Origin: Paenibacillus sp. PL91
GTDB lineage: Bacteria; Bacillota; Bacilli; Paenibacillales; Paenibacillaceae
Assembly (NCBI RefSeq): GCF_012935325.2
Contig: NZ_JABBYG020000006.1
Coordinates: forward strand, 124,001-188,000
Direction of reading: 5' to 3'
DNA: 64,000 nucleotides
The first letter of the stretch is position 1, and every line of letters begins with the position of its first letter. Both the position numbers and the translations under genes were made by a program. Of the stretch, positions 26,409 through 33,896 are shown piece by piece. Below the pieces are notes generated by a model that had not been told where the DNA came from, made no database searches, and was given only the letters and a program-made list of their open reading frames with translations.

Positions 26409-26999
26409 ATGACCAATGAACTTCCACTAAGTAAGGAACAAATTTTAGATGCGGCAGAACAGGTGCTGAGACGTTTCGGGCCTGACAAGACGTCGGTGGT
26501 CGACGTAGCCAAGGTGCTTAAAGTGAGTCACGGCACGCTGTATCGCCATTTTGCGAGCAAAGCTTCCTTGCGGGAAGCGGTAACCGAGCGCTGGCTGCAC
26601 CGATGCATCGCATTGCCACTAGAGGGGATTGCCAGCCAGACGGGCGGCAGCTCCACGGAGCGTATGCGCTTATGGATGGAGACACTTATCCGCAGCAAGC
26701 GGAACTACGCAGCCAATGATGCCGAGATGTTCGCGATGTATGCGGCAGTAACGCTAGATGCTGTTGAGATGATCACTGTACATATCGATCGCTTGGTCAA
26801 ACAGCTCGCGCATATCATCGAGGAAGGAATGAAAGCAAAGGAGCTTAAGCCAGGCGAATCGGAGCAGGCTGCGAAAGCGCTGTTCATCGCAACCTCTCGC
26901 TTTCATCATCCCGCTCATGCGTTCGAATGGTCGGCAGAGAAGAGTGATGCAGAGTTCGATATGGTGTGGAAGCTGCTGCTAAACGGAATCGCCGCATAG
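26409..26999 (+). CDS. TetR family transcriptional regulator
   Basis: A 196-residue repressor-type protein. The N-terminal TetR helix-turn-helix covers about residues 8-58 (ILDAAEQVLRRFGPDKTSVVDVAKVLKVSHGTLYRHFASKASL shown in part by its recognition helix GTLYRHF). A helical ligand-binding domain with a YcdC-like C-terminus follows. No ribosome site precedes ATG 26409; translation may depend on the ten-codon frame upstream. The SDR gene downstream carries the same TGACA-N12-TGTCA element as this gene's promoter, so repression of both is likely, with relief by a small molecule handled by the reductase; this is inference. Confidence 0.85.
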   Translation: MTNELPLSKEQILDAAEQVLRRFGPDKTSVVDVAKVLKVSHGTLYRHFASKASLREAVTERWLHRCIALPLEGIASQTGGSSTERMRLWMETLIRSKRNYAANDAEMFAMYAAVTLDAVEMITVHIDRLVKQLAHIIEEGMKAKELKPGESEQAAKALFIATSRFHHPAHAFEWSAEKSDAEFDMVWKLLLNGIAA

Positions 27000-27010
27000 T
27001 CAATAAAATG

Positions 27011-27053
27011 AAAGCTCTTCTGATGACGGACATCTGAGGGGCTTTTTCTTTTT
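27011..27053 (+). terminator. Terminator after tetR
   Basis: An imperfect 15-bp stem with G-U pairs (27011-27025 with 27031-27045) is followed by TTTTTCTTTTT. Confidence 0.75.
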
Positions 27054-27087
27054 ATAAGGGAGAAAATGAATGGTTCGCATAAATGAA

Positions 27088-27109
27088 TGACAGAAATATA
27101 ATTCTGTCA
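27088..27109. promoter_or_regulatory. 22-bp palindromic operator upstream of the SDR gene
   Basis: TGACAGAA (27088-27095) and TTCTGTCA (27102-27109) form a near-perfect palindrome (10 of 11 pairs) that ends one base before the -35. It shares arms and length with the element at 26276-26297. Confidence 0.75.
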
Positions 27110-27110
27110 C

Positions 27111-27139
27111 TTGATATTTGTTAGAAGTGCGAATATAAT
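27111..27139 (+). promoter_or_regulatory. Promoter of the SDR gene
   Basis: TTGATA (27111-27116), 17-bp spacer and a perfect TATAAT (27134-27139). Confidence 0.8.
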
Positions 27140-27173
27140 CAAAACATAAGAGCGACATACTGAGGAGGAACAA

Positions 27174-27920
27174 ATGATGGAACATAAATTAGCGGGCAAG
27201 GTAGCTTTGGTAACAGGTGCATCTAGAGGTATAGGACGTGAAATTGCTGAGGAATTGGCCCGGAACGGAGCAAAGGTTGTTGTGAATTTCGCGAGCAATC
27301 CAGGTAAAGCAGAGGAGGTCGTTAACGGCATTAAGCAGCAGGGCGGAGAAGCTGTAGCGATACAAGCGGACATCAGCAAAGTAGCGGAAGTGGAAATGAT
27401 GTTCCAGAAGACGCTTGAAGCTTTTGGGCATGTAGATATCCTTGTTAATAACGCCGGTATTATGATCACAAAACCAATCGTGAGCATGACGGAGGAGGAC
27501 TTCGACAAGCAGTTCGCGATCAACGTGAAGGGCACGTACTTTGCTTGCCAACAAGCGGCTTTGCATATGAATGCGAACGGACGAATTATTAATTTCTCGA
27601 CGTCGGTTAATGGTGCCATGTTCCCAGCTTATAGCGCGTATGCGGCTACCAAAGGTGCGGTTGAGCAGATAACCCGTCAGCTTGCCAAGGAGCTAGGGCA
27701 TAAAGGCATTACGATTAATGCGGTTGCGCCTGGACCAATTAACACCGAGCTTTTTAAAGTAGGCAAGTCGGAAGAACAAATTGCGGGCATCGTAAATATG
27801 AATTCTTTTGGAAGATTGGGTGAGCCTGAAGATATTTCGAGTGTCGTGGTGTTTCTAGCTGGCAAAGAGTCACAATGGATGACGGGACAAACCATTCGCG
27901 TGAATGGCGGATTTATATAA
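27174..27920 (+). CDS. Short-chain dehydrogenase/reductase (FabG-like)
   Basis: A 248-residue classical SDR. The Rossmann motif TGASRGIGREIA (about residues 14-25) and NNAG lie in their normal places. The catalytic residues are the Ser of INFSTSVNG, the Tyr of YSAYAATKG and the Lys four residues later. It ends with the VFLAGKESQWMTGQTIRVNGG segment typical of FabG-like enzymes. An AGGAGGA ribosome site precedes two ATG codons (27174, 27177). The substrate is unknown. Its own promoter, a palindromic operator and the adjacent TetR gene suggest a small-molecule-inducible stress or detoxification reductase rather than the housekeeping FabG. Confidence 0.88.
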   Translation: MMEHKLAGKVALVTGASRGIGREIAEELARNGAKVVVNFASNPGKAEEVVNGIKQQGGEAVAIQADISKVAEVEMMFQKTLEAFGHVDILVNNAGIMITKPIVSMTEEDFDKQFAINVKGTYFACQQAALHMNANGRIINFSTSVNGAMFPAYSAYAATKGAVEQITRQLAKELGHKGITINAVAPGPINTELFKVGKSEEQIAGIVNMNSFGRLGEPEDISSVVVFLAGKESQWMTGQTIRVNGGFI

Positions 27921-27938
27921 ATGATACTGAAATAACAA

Positions 27939-27978
27939 ACGAGGCAGCCCAGGTTTATTTTCTCCTGAGCTGCCTCGT
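27939..27978. terminator. Bidirectional terminator between the SDR and SET genes
   Basis: ACGAGGCAGC (27939-27948) pairs perfectly with GCTGCCTCGT (27969-27978) between two convergent genes. Confidence 0.85.
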
Positions 27979-27997
27979 TTCATGCGGTTAAGCTATT

Positions 27998-28384
27998 TTA
28001 CTTTTCTTTATCTTCATTAAACCATAGCGGCTCTTCGTTATCGACTTCGCCATTATAGTTAATGAGGATCTCTTCCCCGGCATTTATTGCCGTGTAAGCA
28101 AAAAAATCAACCGTATGATTGTCAAAATTAAGATCATAGTAGGCGTTAGGCGTATAGGAATGGTTGAACAGCATACCATAGCCTAGCAGTATAGCGGTGT
28201 GATTAGCGCCATACTCAAACACATAATCAGCAAGCAAGGTTTTCTCTATGTGTTCATGCTCTTCATTTGGGAAGGGAATTACCGGTGCTTCGTGAATAAG
28301 ATCGCCTTTTGCTATATCACGTGTCGCGAATACCCCTCTATTGAATTCTCCGTCGCTAAGCTTGGAAGTCTTTACCTCAATCAT
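27998..28384 (-). CDS. SET domain-containing protein
   Basis: A small protein of about 128 residues that is essentially one minimal SET domain. It shows GRGVF-like NRGVFATRDIAKGDLI at the N-terminus, the pseudoknot motif GYGMLFNHSYTPNA (NHS plus N) and AGEEILINYNG near the end, which form the S-adenosylmethionine and lysine channel of SET methyltransferases. ATG 28384 is chosen because AGGTGA lies 5 bases upstream; a GTG at 28393 is in frame. Bacterial stand-alone SET proteins of this size exist, and their targets are mostly unknown. The preSET and postSET zinc motifs of eukaryotic enzymes are absent. Confidence 0.8.
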   Translation of the reverse strand: MIEVKTSKLSDGEFNRGVFATRDIAKGDLIHEAPVIPFPNEEHEHIEKTLLADYVFEYGANHTAILLGYGMLFNHSYTPNAYYDLNFDNHTVDFFAYTAINAGEEILINYNGEVDNEEPLWFNEDKEK

Positions 28385-28557
28385 GTTGCTCACCTACGTT
28401 TTCTTTAGTCTAAGGAGTCCCTTATTATATAAGAAATCTAACTCATCTAAGGTAATATAGCAATTTAATGAGGAAATAGCCAGCATCTCGTGTTCGCGGC
28501 GCATAAAATTAGAAACAATAATCGCCGCTTGACCGTCTATCCTAAGAGGTGATTGCT

Positions 28558-29178
28558 ATGTATCGAAAATCGCTGCTTTTTGTCCTTTGCTGGGCGATCT
28601 TACTAAGTGCGGCCGTGATTATGAAGCCGGCTGTCGTTTATGCATGCTCCTGTGCCATGTCGCCGTCTCCAGAGTCGCAAGTTAAGGAAACGCTTGAGCA
28701 CAACACAACCGTCTTCGCAGGCAAAGCGATGAAGGTTGTCCAGCCGCCTGAGAAACAAATGATGTCCAGCGCTGACTTGGTCCAAGTAAACTTCGAAGTA
28801 TCTACGGTGTGGAAAGGTGAATTGGAACAGCGAGCAATCGTCTATACGGCAATGAGCTCGGCGAGCTGCGGCTATGAAAATTTTATAGAGGGCCAGCAAT
28901 ATCTCGTGTCTGCCAGCGAAGTATCAGAGAAGCTTGAAACGGGTATATGCGATTTAACGAAGCCGCTTGATATGGCGAGAGAAGAGCTTAAGATTTTATG
29001 GGAAGGCCATGCTCCGCTGCCTCTACATTCGAAGCAGACTTTGCCAAGCAGTCAGCAAGACGTTGAGGCAACCAAAGCGCCGATTGATTCGAAAATGCTT
29101 TTCATGATACTGCTAGTCGCGTTCTTCATCATGATTGCGATTGTCATCCTGCTGGTAAGGCGCCGCCGCTTGAAATGA
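28558..29178 (+). CDS. TIMP/netrin-like surface protein with C-terminal membrane anchor
   Basis: A 206-residue protein. The signal peptide (about 1-30) is cut just before the CSC pair (YACSCAMSP), which begins a netrin/TIMP-like fold: TTVFAGKAMKVV, NFEVSTVWKGEL, SSASCGYENFIEGQQYLV and a later Cys (GICDLT) are all typical of bacterial TIMP-like domains. A Gln/Ser/Thr/Pro-rich stalk follows. The protein ends with a transmembrane helix (MLFMILLVAFFIMIAIVILLV) and the basic tail RRRRLK, so the domain is displayed outside. ATG 28558 has AGAGGTG 7 bases upstream. Function is unknown; eukaryotic TIMPs inhibit metalloproteases, but bacterial relatives are uncharacterised. Confidence 0.75.
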   Translation: MYRKSLLFVLCWAILLSAAVIMKPAVVYACSCAMSPSPESQVKETLEHNTTVFAGKAMKVVQPPEKQMMSSADLVQVNFEVSTVWKGELEQRAIVYTAMSSASCGYENFIEGQQYLVSASEVSEKLETGICDLTKPLDMAREELKILWEGHAPLPLHSKQTLPSSQQDVEATKAPIDSKMLFMILLVAFFIMIAIVILLVRRRRLK

Positions 29179-29201
29179 TCGCAGATGCCCTATTTTACAA
29201 G

Positions 29202-29232
29202 GCCGGGAGCTCCGTAGGAGAGCCCGGCTTTA
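29202..29232 (+). terminator. Terminator after the TIMP-like gene
   Basis: GCCGGG (29202-29207) pairs with CCCGGC (29223-29228) with further inner pairs; TTTATT follows. Confidence 0.7.
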
Positions 29233-29259
29233 TTCATGTGAAGCACATTTTCATGTGAA
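29233..29259. repeat. Direct repeat TTCATGTGAA x2
   Basis: Identical 10-mers lie at 29233-29242 and 29250-29259, start-to-start 17 bp, in the 170-bp gap before the response regulator gene at 29401. A regulatory site is possible; nothing else is seen in this gap. Confidence 0.4.
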
Positions 29260-29400
29260 TAATTAACAGGGTGAGTGACAAACGATAATCTAATGAAACC
29301 ATGCTATATTTACAAAGACAAAATCTATGGCAAAATGGTATTGGCGATACGCAGCCCGTAAGGGGCGTCGCGCTCAAAGCCATGTTTTAGGGGGAGCCTT

Positions 29401-31053
29401 ATGTATAAGCTGCTGTTAGTCGATGACGAGCCGGAAGTGACGGAAGGATTAATGATAGAAATTGACTGGGCAAGCTGCGGCTTCTCGGAGGTAAGGACGG
29501 CTGGAAACGGCAAGGAAGCGATGGAGCTATTTGAGAAAATGGAGCCGGACGTGCTCATTACTGATATTAGTATGCCCTATATGAACGGGCTTGAGCTCTC
29601 GGAATGGGCTAGGAAGACGTATCCGATTACTCGGATCGTGATTTTATCCGGCCATGATGAATTTGAATATGCGAAGCAGGCGATTCATTTGCAGGTCGAG
29701 GCCTATGTTTTGAAACCGTTCTCAGCTGAGCAGTTGACGGAGACGATTGCAGAGGTTGCCAAGCGGATGGATGAGGAGCGGGAAAAGCGGAGCAATGTCG
29801 AGCTGCTTGAGGAGCATTACCGTACAAGCTTGCCTATTGTTCGAGAGAAGTTTTTATCGTCCTTGATTACACGCAAACAGCAGCATAAGGATATATCGGT
29901 GAAAGCAGCCAAATACGGCATGCAGCTCGAGGGTGAAGGCTATGTCGTATCGATAATTGCGGTGAACCACTCGGACATCGGGAATGAGGATGCTGCTCAG
30001 CAATCAACGCATTCGCTAGCCTCCTCAACCGACTTGGACCTGAAGCTATTTTCGGTATGCAACATCGCAAATGAAATATGGACGAGACATGAGCTAGGAA
30101 AAGTATTTATTCATCAGGACCAGGTCGTGCTGTTCTCCGTAAGTCCGCGCCCGGACTCTGAGCTGATTATGGAGCAAACGCAGGATGCGCTAAAAGAAAT
30201 TTTGCAAAGCATCGAGAAGTTTTTGCGGTTTCCGGTCATGATCGGCGTCGGAACATTCACGCGGGATATCGGCAATTTGAAATATGCGTACGAATCTGCC
30301 ACGGTTGCTCTTGATTATCGGCGAATTCTTGGCAATAACCTCATCATCTGTATAGATGATATGGAGAACCGCGACCATGAGAAGCTCCTCTTCGACGAGT
30401 GGAAGGAGCAAAGTTTAATTAGCGCCGTCAAGCTGGGCACAGAGAAGGAGCTGGAGGAGGTCGTTGAGGGGCTGTTCGACGAAATCGCTCGCGTTCAGGC
30501 GCCTGTGCATGAATACCAGCATTATTTGCTCGAAATGGTTACAGCCATTATCAAATTAACAAAAATCCATGAGAGTGATTCCGATGATATTTTCGGGGGC
30601 AGCTGGGGGATATTGAATCAATATCAGAAGCTGAACAGCATGCAGGAAACGAAGGCTTGGTTCGGGGAGCTGTGTGCGAAGGTGAGGAGCCGCATCGCCA
30701 GCCGCAGGCAGCATACGTATAAGCAAATTGTCGAGGATGCGATCAGCTATACGAAGAGCCATTTTCACGAAAGCGATTTGTCTATAGCTAAGCTCTGCGC
30801 ACAGCTGCATATCAGCACCGGCTATTTCAGCGGATTGTTCAAAAAAGAGCTGAAAATGACATTCGGCGCCTATTTGCTGCAGCTGCGAATGGAATCAGCC
30901 AAGGAGCTGCTGCGGACGACGGAGCTTAAAGCGTTCGAGATTGCCGATAAGGTGGGCTTCGCGGACCCGAACTATTTTAGTCTGAGCTTTAAAAAATATG
31001 CAGGCGTATCCGCCAAAGAATATCGTAGCGGCTTGACGGAGCAGGACAGATGA
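29401..31053 (+). CDS. Response regulator, YesN/AraC type, of the galactoside three-component system
   Basis: A 550-residue regulator. The receiver domain spans residues 1-120 (DDE at 8-10, Asp55 in ITDISMPY, VLKPF lysine). A middle region covers about 130-440. The C-terminal AraC double helix-turn-helix (about 445-545) ends DPNYFSLSFKKYAGVSAKEYR. ATG 29401 follows GGGGGAG. It overlaps the kinase by 4 bases. Regulator, kinase and anchored binding protein are one operon, followed by mglBAC. Its probable target is the 21-bp-phased direct repeat at 33795-33828 abutting the mglB promoter. Confidence 0.9.
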   Translation: MYKLLLVDDEPEVTEGLMIEIDWASCGFSEVRTAGNGKEAMELFEKMEPDVLITDISMPYMNGLELSEWARKTYPITRIVILSGHDEFEYAKQAIHLQVEAYVLKPFSAEQLTETIAEVAKRMDEEREKRSNVELLEEHYRTSLPIVREKFLSSLITRKQQHKDISVKAAKYGMQLEGEGYVVSIIAVNHSDIGNEDAAQQSTHSLASSTDLDLKLFSVCNIANEIWTRHELGKVFIHQDQVVLFSVSPRPDSELIMEQTQDALKEILQSIEKFLRFPVMIGVGTFTRDIGNLKYAYESATVALDYRRILGNNLIICIDDMENRDHEKLLFDEWKEQSLISAVKLGTEKELEEVVEGLFDEIARVQAPVHEYQHYLLEMVTAIIKLTKIHESDSDDIFGGSWGILNQYQKLNSMQETKAWFGELCAKVRSRIASRRQHTYKQIVEDAISYTKSHFHESDLSIAKLCAQLHISTGYFSGLFKKELKMTFGAYLLQLRMESAKELLRTTELKAFEIADKVGFADPNYFSLSFKKYAGVSAKEYRSGLTEQDR

Positions 31054-32801
31054 TGCAGCGCAGAAGCATTCAGTATATTTTGACGGTATCGTTTACGCTG
31101 TTTTCGGTATTTATCATATTAATTGTTAGCGTCGTTTTGTATGGCCGGTTCTCGGCTACTGCCAAGGAGAACGCCTTCCGCAACTCGCAGCAAATCGTTG
31201 ATCAGGTCAGCTACAATCTTGAAAATTATGTAGAGGTCACGTCCGATCTGTTCAACATGATGCATCATGCGATTGGCCAAAGCGAAAATGTGAAGTCTGA
31301 TATGATGCGCCAGCAGCTGGAATCGATGATGTCCACGCGCACTGATACGGTGTCGCTTGCGCTCTTTGACGATAAAGGACAGTTGTTATTCGACTTGCCG
31401 AATGTAGAACTAAAGGACACGCTGCAGGTGACCGAGGAAGGCTGGTTCCGAAGCGCGCTCGATACGACGGGGCATTTGTCCATATCGCTTCCTCATGTGC
31501 AAAACCTGTACAAGCAGCAATTCCGCTGGGTCGTATCGATCAGCAAAAGCATTACGGTTCAGCATAATGGCAAGCAGGTGAACGGTGTTCTGCTGCTCGA
31601 TGTAAATTTCAATACGATAGATGAGCTGTCTGAACGAGTAAGCTTAGGGCAAAAAGGGTATGTGTACATGCTGGACGAATCGGCAGGCAACATCGTGTAT
31701 CACCCGCAGCTTGAGCTCATTTACGCGAGTCTGAAGGATGAGAATGTCGAGCTTGCGCTCAAGCATACTTATGGCAGCTATATAGATGAATCCGCGGAGG
31801 AAGCGAAAATGATCAGCGTCCAAACGATCGGCAACGTGGGCTGGAAGGTCGTTGGCGTATCGTATATGGATGAGGTGATGACCACGAGCTCAGTGCTGAA
31901 CCGCTCGATGTCCAAGCTTCTTGTCGCGTTGGCGCTCATCGTTTTCTTATTGTCCAGCATGGTTTCCCGTCGTATATCAAGGCCGATCAAGCGGCTGGAG
32001 CTGTCGATGAAAAGCGTGGAGCGAGGCGACTTTGATCTAACGGTGAGCGGCGAGGGGCCGCTTGAGATTAAGCATCTTGCGGATCGGTTCAACATTATGA
32101 TCGGCACGATCAAGCAATTGATGAATCGAATCGTTACGGAACAGGAGAGCAAACGAAAGTACGAGCTTGAAGCGCTGCAAGCGCAAATCAATCCACATTT
32201 TTTGTACAACACGTTAAATACGGTCGTCCGCATGGTCGGCATGAACAAGAACGAAGAAGTGATCAAGACGATTACGTCGCTGTCGAAGCTTTTCCGAATT
32301 AGTATCGGCAAAGGCAAGAGCTTGATACCGATAGCGGATGAGATGGAGCATGCCCGAAACTATTTGATCATTCAGCAGATGCGCTTTAAAAACAAATTCG
32401 ATTATTCCTTTGATATGCAGGAAGAGGCTTTGTCTTATGTAACCTTAAAGCTGATTATCCAGCCTTTAATCGAGAATGCGCTTATGCATGGCATCGAGCC
32501 TTCCGTCGATAAGGGGCATATTGTCGTATCCGCAAGGCTTGATGGAAGCGATGTGGTCATTAAGGTGATCGATAATGGGCTTGGCATGTCCGAGAAGCAG
32601 CTTGGCAAAATCTTGACGGGAGAAGTTGTTAGCTCGAAAGGGTCTGGTGTAGGCATTATGAACGTTCAGGAAAGAATTCGGCTTTACTTTGGCGAGAAGT
32701 ATGGGCTGCATTTTGAAAGCGAGCTGGAGGTCGGCACAACTGTAACGATTCGTTTCCCTGCTCGATTGCCTGAGCAAATCGAAGGAGAGGATCAGCCGTA
32801 A
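31050..32801 (+). CDS. Sensor histidine kinase, YesM/LytS-like, with Cache sensor
   Basis: A 583-residue kinase. It has an N-terminal transmembrane helix (YILTVSFTLFSVFIILIVSVVL) and a double-Cache-like extracellular domain (about 40-290; LALFDDKGQLLFDLP, GVLLLDVNFNTIDELS, KGYVYMLDESAGNIVYHP). A second helix, a HAMP linker, the His_kinase domain with His383 in INPHFLYNTLNTV, and HATPase_c (PLIENALMHGIEP, DNGLGM, GVGIMNVQERIR) follow. The start overlaps the regulator stop (ATGA) and the stop overlaps the next start (TAATG). Having both a Cache domain and a partner binding protein implies two possible inputs. Confidence 0.9.
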   Translation: MMQRRSIQYILTVSFTLFSVFIILIVSVVLYGRFSATAKENAFRNSQQIVDQVSYNLENYVEVTSDLFNMMHHAIGQSENVKSDMMRQQLESMMSTRTDTVSLALFDDKGQLLFDLPNVELKDTLQVTEEGWFRSALDTTGHLSISLPHVQNLYKQQFRWVVSISKSITVQHNGKQVNGVLLLDVNFNTIDELSERVSLGQKGYVYMLDESAGNIVYHPQLELIYASLKDENVELALKHTYGSYIDESAEEAKMISVQTIGNVGWKVVGVSYMDEVMTTSSVLNRSMSKLLVALALIVFLLSSMVSRRISRPIKRLELSMKSVERGDFDLTVSGEGPLEIKHLADRFNIMIGTIKQLMNRIVTEQESKRKYELEALQAQINPHFLYNTLNTVVRMVGMNKNEEVIKTITSLSKLFRISIGKGKSLIPIADEMEHARNYLIIQQMRFKNKFDYSFDMQEEALSYVTLKLIIQPLIENALMHGIEPSVDKGHIVVSARLDGSDVVIKVIDNGLGMSEKQLGKILTGEVVSSKGSGVGIMNVQERIRLYFGEKYGLHFESELEVGTTVTIRFPARLPEQIEGEDQP

Positions 32802-33784
32802 TGGTCATGAAAAAAGGAAGCATCATTAGCCTGCTGCTCTTCCTTGCAGCTGCCTACCTGCTTTATGCTGCGCTTTATCCAGATGAGCAGGAGCCGAAGG
32901 AGGAACGGGCAGGGAAGACGATACAGCTCATTCTTCGTACTAGCAAAGGCGACTATTGGCAAAACGTGACGATGGGTGCGCAGGCAGCCGTTAAGGAATT
33001 TGGCATCAATCTGCATGTCTCCGCTCCAACGGACGAAGGCGATGTTGCGGGCCAGCTGCAAACGGCAATGCAATCGCTGGAGACAAAGCCAGATGCCATC
33101 GTGCTTGGAGCGAATGACGATGCGGCATTTGAGCCGTTTCTGAAGGAGGCTGCCAAGCGGCATATTCCAGTCATCGCAATCGACAGCTTGCTCACATCAG
33201 GCGAGACGAAATCTTATATAGGCATGGACAATTATCTTGCCGGGAAAGAAGCGGTGCGCGAAATGGCTGGCCAGCTTGGCGGCGAAGGTGACGTAGCAAT
33301 GGTTACGTACACCAAAGGAGGCATTAACGGGAAGCTGCGGGAGCAAGGCATTCGTGATGCCGTTGCGGAGTTTGAAGGCATTCGGCTCGTTGACAGCCAG
33401 CCCTGCTCGGATGAATACAGCGAATGTCAGCAAACCGTCAGCGGGATGCTGGATAAGCAAAAGGTTGACGGTATTCTGTCGCTTAACACAGAAACATCGA
33501 TCGGCGCAGCGCTTGAGCTTAAGCGCAGGCAGGCTGGGGAGAAGATTAAGCTGATCGGCTTCGACAGCTCGCCAGAGCTTCTGGAATTGCTGCAGGAAAA
33601 TCAGTTGCAGCTGTTAATTGTTCAAAACCCGTTCAGCATGGGCTATCTTGGCGTTAAGCAATCGCTGGAGGCATTGCAAGGGAAACAAGTTTCTGCCCGC
33701 GTGGAAATGGACATGGAGTTTATTACGGAAGAAAATATGTTTTGGCTAAAAAATCAAAAACTGTTGTTCCCCATCGTTCAATAA
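32801..33784 (+). CDS. Membrane-anchored periplasmic-type sugar-binding protein (sensor component)
   Basis: A 327-residue protein of the RbsB/XylF-like Peripla_BP_4 family. The N-terminus is an uncleaved-looking hydrophobic helix (GSIISLLLFLAAAYLLYAAL) without a lipobox. The two-lobed fold follows (IQLILRTSKGDYWQNVTMGAQAA, DAIVLGANDDAAFEPF, IPVIAIDS, IGMDNYLAGKEA, VDGILSLNTETSIGAALEL, IGFDSSPELLELL). The TAATG overlap with the kinase stop couples their synthesis, and AAGGAGAGG lies upstream. In clostridia an anchored XylFII of this type binds D-xylose and presents it to the LytS kinase. By analogy this protein should be the ligand receptor of the kinase rather than a transport component, since mglB encodes the transport protein. 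Confidence 0.8.
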   Translation: MVMKKGSIISLLLFLAAAYLLYAALYPDEQEPKEERAGKTIQLILRTSKGDYWQNVTMGAQAAVKEFGINLHVSAPTDEGDVAGQLQTAMQSLETKPDAIVLGANDDAAFEPFLKEAAKRHIPVIAIDSLLTSGETKSYIGMDNYLAGKEAVREMAGQLGGEGDVAMVTYTKGGINGKLREQGIRDAVAEFEGIRLVDSQPCSDEYSECQQTVSGMLDKQKVDGILSLNTETSIGAALELKRRQAGEKIKLIGFDSSPELLELLQENQLQLLIVQNPFSMGYLGVKQSLEALQGKQVSARVEMDMEFITEENMFWLKNQKLLFPIVQ

Positions 33785-33794
33785 AACGAAAGAC

Positions 33795-33828
33795 ATGAGG
33801 ATATTAATAAAAATGATGAGGATATTAA
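33795..33828 (+). promoter_or_regulatory. 21-bp-phased direct repeat, probable response-regulator operator of mglBAC
   Basis: Two identical 13-mers ATGAGGATATTAA lie at 33795-33807 and 33816-33828, 21 bp apart (two helical turns). The second copy ends directly before the -35 region. This geometry is typical of tandem AraC-type binding sites. Confidence 0.7.
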
Positions 33829-33829
33829 A

Positions 33830-33858
33830 TGTGAATCCAGCGCCATTTGCGACATAAT
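33830..33858 (+). promoter_or_regulatory. Weak-35 promoter of mglBAC
   Basis: TGTGAA (33830-33835), 17-bp spacer and CATAAT (33853-33858). The poor -35 next to the direct repeat suggests activator dependence. Confidence 0.5.
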
Positions 33859-33896
33859 GAAGCTGTAGTTAATTAATCCACCAGGGGGCAATAAAA

